Shown piece after piece: positions 6,605 through 10,671 of a stretch of DNA of 10,671 nt. A program made the position numbers and the translations under genes. The stretch covers positions 1 through 10,671 of the forward strand of contig DAITMF010000075.1 of assembly GCA_036835325.1 (NCBI GenBank), read 5' to 3'. Numbering within the stretch: the stretch's first letter is position 1; each line of letters opens with the position of its first letter. The notes below the pieces were generated by a model that had not been told where the DNA came from, did no database searches, and was given only the letters and a program-made list of their open reading frames with translations. Origin of the DNA: CAMCHP01 sp036835325 (GTDB lineage: Bacteria; Bacteroidota; Bacteroidia; Flavobacteriales_D; Sanyastnellaceae).

Positions 6605-7130
6605 GGTGTTCGATGAGTCGTTTGCGAAGTTTTTGGCGGCCACGTAGGTACTGTGATCGACTGGTAGCCGGACTAATCCCCAGTTCAGTGGCTATTTCTT
6701 CATGTGTCAGGTCTTCAAGTAAGTGCAGGGTGATAATGATTCGGTAGCCTTCGGGCAGTTGGTTCAATTCTCGAAGGATGTCGTCGGTTGAAAACTGAAG
6801 GTGGTCAGCATCGGTGGGGTTGTCATCCGTCCAGTCATCCTCAATCAACGAATCGGTGAGTTCAAAACGGCTCCGTGACTTGAGGTGAGCAAGGGCGAAG
6901 TTGCGGGCGATGGTTTTGATCCATCCATCCGGAGCATCGGTGTTTCGCAGCTGATGAAGGTGTTTCAGTGCGTGAAGAATAGTGTCGTGACAAAGATCTT
7001 CGGCTGCGGCAGCGTCATTGACCAAGCGGTACGCCGTATGGTAGGCGGCTTTGTGGTAGCGCTTGTAGAACTCTCGCCGAAGTTCTTCATTGCCTTGATT
7101 CAATTCCCGTATGAGTTCTGCTGCCGTCAT
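6588..7130 (-). CDS. ECF-type RNA polymerase sigma factor
   Basis: 180-residue sigma-70 family member of the extracytoplasmic-function class, with only regions 2 and 4. Region 2 spans about 10-88, with the core-binding helix in AYRLVNDAAAAEDLCHDTIL (33-52) and DAPDGWIKTIARNFALAHLK (65-84) for -10 recognition. An acidic linker (91-115) follows. Region 4 (about 117-172) has LNQLPEGYRIIITLHLLEDL (122-141), then the helix-turn-helix HEEIATELGISPATSRSQY (143-161), which reads the -35 element. The length is typical. It heads a three-gene operon with the membrane anti-sigma-like gene and an exported repeat protein. A 20-base perfect inverted repeat lies 10 bases before its start codon, a possible leader hairpin. 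It is divergent from the large secreted repeat protein, with 267 bp between the start codons. Confidence 0.95.
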   Translation of the reverse strand: MTAAELIRELNQGNEELRREFYKRYHKAAYHTAYRLVNDAAAAEDLCHDTILHALKHLHQLRNTDAPDGWIKTIARNFALAHLKSRSRFELTDSLIEDDWTDDNPTDADHLQFSTDDILRELNQLPEGYRIIITLHLLEDLTHEEIATELGISPATSRSQYLRGRQKLRKRLIEHHEQRI

Positions 7131-7140
7131 TATTCAGGGG

Positions 7141-7160
7141 TCACACAATAAAGAGTGTGA
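7141..7160 (-). repeat. Inverted repeat in presumed sigma-gene leader
   Basis: TCACAC (7141-7146), an 8-base AT-rich loop, then GTGTGA (7155-7160). In the sigma mRNA it would form a 6-bp hairpin ending 10 bases before the ATG, close enough to affect ribosome access. As DNA it is a possible dimeric operator. Function unproven. Confidence 0.4.
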
Positions 7161-7338
7161 GGGAGTTTAAACGTTGCATGCTGGATCATTTTTTTAGGGA
7201 TGGATGTTGCCATTGTTGCAGATGAACGCGGCCATTCGGTTGCCATTCATCTTAGACCAAGGTCGTATTTTCATCGACTAATTCTTTCATTGTTTCGATT
7301 ATTTTAACATTGGGTGTGGGAAGTTTGAAAACTTTTTA

Positions 7339-7346
7339 TACTTTTG
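7339..7346 (+). promoter_or_regulatory. Candidate -7 element for the large surface protein
   Basis: TACTTTTG fits TAnnTTTG and lies 51 bases upstream of the ATG at 7398, giving a leader of roughly 45 bases. No TTTG sits at the usual -33 spacing (the nearest, at 7324-7327, is too close), so recognition may need an activator or an extended element. The palindrome 7321-7334 ends four bases before it. Confidence 0.5.
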
Positions 7347-7397
7347 CGAGGCTTAGTGTACCTAATTTCAAAACGCTTATTTACTAACTGCTGTATT

Positions 7398-10300
7398 ATG
7401 AGAAAACTCTTATTTACCCTTGCGACGCTTTTGGGCTTTGGCTTTGTGGCCTCTGCCCAGTTTCAGTGTCTTCCGGGGTACGGTGTAGAAGTGGAAGTTG
7501 TGGAAATCCACGACCACGCACCTGGTACCCCCCTCTCAACGTTAAATGGACTTGTCACCTACCGTGTTTATGCCACGACGGTTAATGCTACTGACCGCGT
7601 GTCAGCAGTAGCCGGTGGTGACCAAGCGGGTAACCCGATTTTGGTGGCAACCACAACTTCCTTTTACCAAGACGCTCTTGGCGGATTGATTGCGGGTAAC
7701 ATCAACCCTGCGATTTTTGCTCCATTTCCAACTGCGTTGTACGACTCATGGGTAACCATTGGTCGTGCTCCCGGAGATGCGGGTGGTGAGGTGTTTGCCG
7801 TTATTCCTCCGGTATTTGATTGGACTGCTCAGTTCAACGCTGGTGGAAACATCGACATCAACAGCACCAACTCGGCGAGCATCGGCGGTGGCTGGGCCAA
7901 CACTGCGAGCACCAACTCTGCTTCTGAAGCAGGTGATGACCTTCGCGTGTTGCTTGGGCAGTTTACAACTGACGGCCAATTGAGCGGTTCATTGAACATC
8001 GCTGTGTTCCCGCAGGGTGTTCAAGACCCACAGTCAGTGTGCTTCTTTGAATTTGAAGCCATTTTGGGCTGCACCGATGCAACTGCAACCAATTTCGACC
8101 CTGCAGCCACCAATGACGATGGCAGCTGTGAGTTCGTAACATGTGATGTTGACGCAGGTTCGTTGCTGAGCACTGACGAAGTTTTCTGTTCTCAGAACAA
8201 CCCTATGCTCGTTGCAACTGTAGATGTTGCGCCAACGGTTCCTGCCGGATACAGTGTAATCTACGTGTTGACCTCAGGCAATGGTTTGGTTATTCAAGCC
8301 GTATCTGATTCACCATCGTTCTCTGTGAGCGAGCCAGGTGCATACACCATTCACACGTTGGTTTATGACCCTGCTACGCTCGATTTGGGCATTGTTACTC
8401 CAGGCTCAACTACTGGGTTCGATGTCAATGGCTTGCTCATTCAAGGTGGTGGCGACATCTGTGCTGCTCTTGATGTAGCCGGTGCGGCATTCTTCGTTGA
8501 AGAGTGCCTTGAAGGTTGCACGAGCATGGATGCATGCAACTACGACGCAGCCGCAATCATCGATAACGGCTCATGTGAGTTTGTAATTGATACTGATTTG
8601 GCAGCCACTTCAGGTGTTGAGGTGTGTGACGGTGATGGATCTTCAACTGTTGTTGAGTTCTCTGCAGTATACGGAAGCGGTAACGCGCCTTCTGCCGGTG
8701 TGGTTGTAACCACTCCATCACTTGCAATCGTTCAAGTAAACGTCTTCGACGCGCTTGCTGCAGGTTCTACAGATGATTTCGAACTCGACTTCGCCGGCTT
8801 TGGTGCAGGTGAGTACTTGGTCTGGTATGTAACTTTCTGGTCAATCCAGAATGCTGGTACCGGTGTGAACGCCAACAACCTTACTGGCTGCTTCGAGCTT
8901 TCGAACCCTGTAAGCGTATTCGTAAGCGCTGCCGGTTGTACCGATCCTGCTGCTGCGAACTTTGATGCAGCTGCATGTGGCGACAATGGCACTTGCATTT
9001 TCGATCCCGTTTTCGGTTGTACCGATGCGAACGCATGCAACTTCGATAGCGCAGCCGATACCGATGACAGTTCATGTGAGTACCTTTCTTGCTGCGAGGC
9101 TGAAGCTGGTTCACTTTCACTTGTAAGCGCATCTTGTGTTAACGAAGGTGGAAACGCGACTGCTGCTCACTCCGTTGAACCAACCGTGCCAGTAGGCTAC
9201 ACTGTTGCCTACGTCCTCACTGAAGGCCCCGGTCTCGTCATCATTGGTTTGAACGAAGCGCCTTCATTCGGTGGATTGTGGATTGGTTCATACACCATCC
9301 ATACGTTTGTATTCCCTACCGAGCTTGCTGCGACCATCACTGGTTTGGTTGAGTTCGGTGTTACTACCGGCTTCGATGTAAATGCATTGCTCGCACAAGG
9401 CGGCGGTACAATTTGTGCAGCGCTTGACGTTGCCGGTGCACCGTTCTCAATTGAAGCTTGTCAGGTCGTTACTGGTTGTACAGATATGAACGCTTGTAAC
9501 TTCAGCGGTTCAGCAACTGAAGACGACGGTTCATGTGAATACCTCTCTTGCTGCGACGCAACCGCAGGTTCACTCGCGATTGACGGTGTTCTTTGTGTCG
9601 ATGAAGGCGGCAGTGGTTCAGCAGTTGTTGTAACTGCCCCTGTTGTTCCGATGGGCTACACCGTGGCTTACGTGCTTACTGAAGGTCCCGGCCTTGTCAT
9701 CATTGGTTTGAGTGATTCACCGTCTTTCTCAGGTTTGGCGGTTGGCTCATACACCATCCACACGTTCGTATTCCCAACCGAGCTTGCCGGAACCATTACC
9801 GGTTTGGTTGAATTCGGTGTAACCACAGGTTTCGATGTGAATGCCCTCCTTGCTCAGGGTGGTGGCACAATTTGTGCAGCCCTTGACGTTACCGGTGCTC
9901 CGTTCACCATCGAAGAGTGTCCTGTTGTTACCGGATGCATCGACGATGCAGCTTGTAACTTCAATCCTGATGCGGTTGAAGATGACGGTTCATGCGAGTA
10001 CCTTTCTTGCTGTGACGCCGCTGCAGGTTCAATCGCAATCACCGAAGTGACTTGCGAAGGTCAAGGTGGTTCGGCTACCGCAGCATTCACTTCAGAGCCA
10101 AGCGTGCCTGAAGGTTACGGAGTTGCTTTCGTACTGACTGAAGGGCCTGAATTGGTAATCATCGGCCTGAGCGACGCACCATCATTTGGTGGTCTTGAAG
10201 TCGGCTCGTACACCATTCACACGTTGGTATTCCCATTGGAACTTGCCGGAGCTATTGAAGGTCTTGTAATTCCTGGTGTAACAACAGGTTTCCAAGTAAA

Positions 10301-10671
10301 CGCTCTCCTTGCTCAAGGTGGTGGCACAATTTGTGCAGCCCTTGACGTTGCGGGCGCGCCATTTACCATCCAGCCGTGTGTGGAAGGATGCGAAATCGTT
10401 TGTCCTGAAAACGTAACTGTCGATTGTGCAGCTGACCTCAGCCCTTCAGCACTCGGTATGCCTTCAGTTGTTGGTTTGGATTGCCAAGGCGTTCAGATTT
10501 CATACAACGGTGAGCAAATCGGAGAAGGTGAGTGCATCTACACCATCACCCGTTCTTGGAGCATCGAGATTCCAGGTACATCACCACAGTTCTGTGAACA
10601 AGTAATCACTGTTACCGACTTCACCGGTCCTGAGTTCATTGGCTTGCCAGAGAGCTTCACTGTATCGTGTG
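7398..10671 (+). CDS. Giant secreted Cys-rich repeat protein, partial (first 1091 residues)
   Basis: Open from the ATG at 7398 through the right edge; I read every codon without a stop or frameshift. The signal peptide is MRKLLFTLATLLGFGFVASA (cleavage after Ala20). Residues 21-223 form a beta-rich N-terminal domain I do not recognise. Six Cys-rich GCTD...DDGSC repeats of 21 residues follow at 224, 373, 513, 540, 693 and 846. Between them lie beta-sandwich-like modules: a diverged one (245-372), a different one (394-512), and three close copies (561-692, 714-845, 867-998). A HYR-like segment starts at 999 (CPENVTVDCAADLS ... ITRSWSIEI ... VITVTDFTGPEF), with another beginning at the edge. Such multi-domain proteins in this phylum usually end in a type IX secretion sorting domain, so a cell-surface or adhesive role is likely but inferred. 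The Asp-rich DDGSC turns might bind calcium. The gene is divergent from the ECF sigma operon. Confidence 0.9.
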   Translation, partial: MRKLLFTLATLLGFGFVASAQFQCLPGYGVEVEVVEIHDHAPGTPLSTLNGLVTYRVYATTVNATDRVSAVAGGDQAGNPILVATTTSFYQDALGGLIAGNINPAIFAPFPTALYDSWVTIGRAPGDAGGEVFAVIPPVFDWTAQFNAGGNIDINSTNSASIGGGWANTASTNSASEAGDDLRVLLGQFTTDGQLSGSLNIAVFPQGVQDPQSVCFFEFEAILGCTDATATNFDPAATNDDGSCEFVTCDVDAGSLLSTDEVFCSQNNPMLVATVDVAPTVPAGYSVIYVLTSGNGLVIQAVSDSPSFSVSEPGAYTIHTLVYDPATLDLGIVTPGSTTGFDVNGLLIQGGGDICAALDVAGAAFFVEECLEGCTSMDACNYDAAAIIDNGSCEFVIDTDLAATSGVEVCDGDGSSTVVEFSAVYGSGNAPSAGVVVTTPSLAIVQVNVFDALAAGSTDDFELDFAGFGAGEYLVWYVTFWSIQNAGTGVNANNLTGCFELSNPVSVFVSAAGCTDPAAANFDAAACGDNGTCIFDPVFGCTDANACNFDSAADTDDSSCEYLSCCEAEAGSLSLVSASCVNEGGNATAAHSVEPTVPVGYTVAYVLTEGPGLVIIGLNEAPSFGGLWIGSYTIHTFVFPTELAATITGLVEFGVTTGFDVNALLAQGGGTICAALDVAGAPFSIEACQVVTGCTDMNACNFSGSATEDDGSCEYLSCCDATAGSLAIDGVLCVDEGGSGSAVVVTAPVVPMGYTVAYVLTEGPGLVIIGLSDSPSFSGLAVGSYTIHTFVFPTELAGTITGLVEFGVTTGFDVNALLAQGGGTICAALDVTGAPFTIEECPVVTGCIDDAACNFNPDAVEDDGSCEYLSCCDAAAGSIAITEVTCEGQGGSATAAFTSEPSVPEGYGVAFVLTEGPELVIIGLSDAPSFGGLEVGSYTIHTLVFPLELAGAIEGLVIPGVTTGFQVNALLAQGGGTICAALDVAGAPFTIQPCVEGCEIVCPENVTVDCAADLSPSALGMPSVVGLDCQGVQISYNGEQIGEGECIYTITRSWSIEIPGTSPQFCEQVITVTDFTGPEFIGLPESFTVSC
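8067..9995 (+). repeat. Six Cys-rich 21-residue GCTD...DDGSC repeats within the surface protein
   Basis: Copies at 8067-8129, 8514-8576, 8934-8996, 9015-9077, 9474-9536 and 9933-9995, each exactly 63 bases. The pattern is GCTD, then typically two residues, Ala, Cys, Asn and an aromatic, a variable stretch, then Asp-Asp/Asn-Gly/Ser-Ser/Thr-Cys. Copies 1 and 3 lack the Cys before Asn; copy 3 has a Cys later instead. Copy 6 starts GCID. Copies 3 and 4 are separated by only six residues, unlike the others (119-132). This repeat family is common in marine Bacteroidetes surface proteins. Confidence 0.85.
9078..10391 (+). repeat. Tandem 459-bp (153-residue) modules in the surface protein
   Basis: Three modules in register: 9078-9536, 9537-9995 and 9996-10391, the last lacking the terminal GCTD repeat. 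Each begins EYLSCC followed by an acid/Ala pair and AGS, and contains GYTVAYVLTEGPGLVIIGL-like, SYTIHTFVFP-like and VTTGFDVNALLAQGGGTIC-like strands. A diverged relative occupies 8130-8576 (149 residues). Modules 1 and 2 are close in protein but carry many synonymous differences, so the duplication is not very recent. Confidence 0.88.

Larger units (their letters stand above)
7131..7397. promoter_or_regulatory. Divergent intergenic region between sigma factor and surface-protein genes
   Basis: This is the longest non-coding stretch in the window (267 bases). It holds a 6-bp inverted repeat close to the sigma start (7141-7160), two direct copies of GTTGCCATT 33 bases apart (7206-7214 and 7239-7247), a palindrome AAGTTT-GA-AAACTT (7321-7334), and a -7-like TACTTTTG (7339-7346) for the plus-strand gene. 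I see no clear TAnnTTTG promoter for the sigma operon, which may use its own ECF promoter. No small ORF or RNA gene is convincing. Confidence 0.55.

Noticed and set aside
7141..7160. CRP-type operator
   Set aside because: CRP sites read TGTGA-N6-TCACA; here the arms are in the opposite order with a different spacing, so the resemblance is only superficial.
7746..7983. Open frames of about 75 codons on both strands
   Set aside because: They lie inside the N-terminal domain of the large secreted protein in other frames; they have no start context or recognisable sequence.
8732..9132. Minus-strand reading frames of 83 and 102 codons opposite the surface-protein gene
   Set aside because: They are antisense to a continuous, clearly coding plus-strand frame, have low-complexity or implausible compositions, and show no family motif.
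8067..10391. CRISPR-like or mobile repeat array
   Set aside because: The repeats are in frame within one coding sequence, multiples of three, with conserved protein and variable third positions, so they are protein modules.

Overview
The window looks like chromosomal DNA of a Bacteroidota bacterium, most likely a marine or freshwater Flavobacteriales lineage (Cryomorphaceae, Schleiferiaceae or Crocinitomicaceae-like). The clues are promoter -7 elements of the TAnnTTTG type, a tRNA gene that does not encode CCA, an RDD/SpoIIM/DUF4129-like cluster typical of the phylum, an ECF sigma/anti-sigma pair of Bacteroidetes type, and a large secreted protein built from Cys-rich GCTD...DDGSC repeats. I see no mobile element, phage, CRISPR array or rRNA.

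Layout from left to right. (1) 1-2258, minus strand: a long SpoIIM-family membrane protein, followed by and overlapping a truncated single-pass membrane protein (probably DUF4129 type) that runs off the left edge. (2) 2313-3050, plus strand: an RDD-family membrane protein divergent from spoIIM, ending in an intrinsic terminator whose loop holds the stop codon. (3) 3040-5011, minus strand: aroB (3-dehydroquinate synthase) with two further small RDD-family genes, the three joined by ATGA stop/start overlaps. A tRNA-Phe(GAA) gene with a clear promoter and a strong terminator lies directly upstream of aroB. (4) 5190-7130, minus strand: an ECF sigma factor, a membrane-anchored anti-sigma-like protein and an exported FG-turn repeat protein (DUF4097/putative adhesin-like), all with overlapping ends. 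(5) 7131-7397: a regulatory intergenic region. (6) 7398 to the right edge, plus strand: the first 1091 codons of a giant secreted repeat protein that continues past the window.

How the genes may work together: the left cluster belongs to a widespread but poorly understood Bacteroidetes envelope locus (RDD, SpoIIM, DUF4129, usually followed by MoxR and DUF58 genes). The aroB unit couples chorismate synthesis to two RDD proteins of unknown role and sits behind tRNA-Phe. The sigma/anti-sigma/surface-protein operon is a probable envelope-responsive regulon, divergent from the large surface protein. No complete, obviously new system is demonstrable. The most notable items are the 153-residue tandem modules of the surface protein with a local homogenised patch, the double-length SpoIIM protein, the tRNA-Phe/terminator/aroB arrangement, and the clustering of three RDD paralogues.
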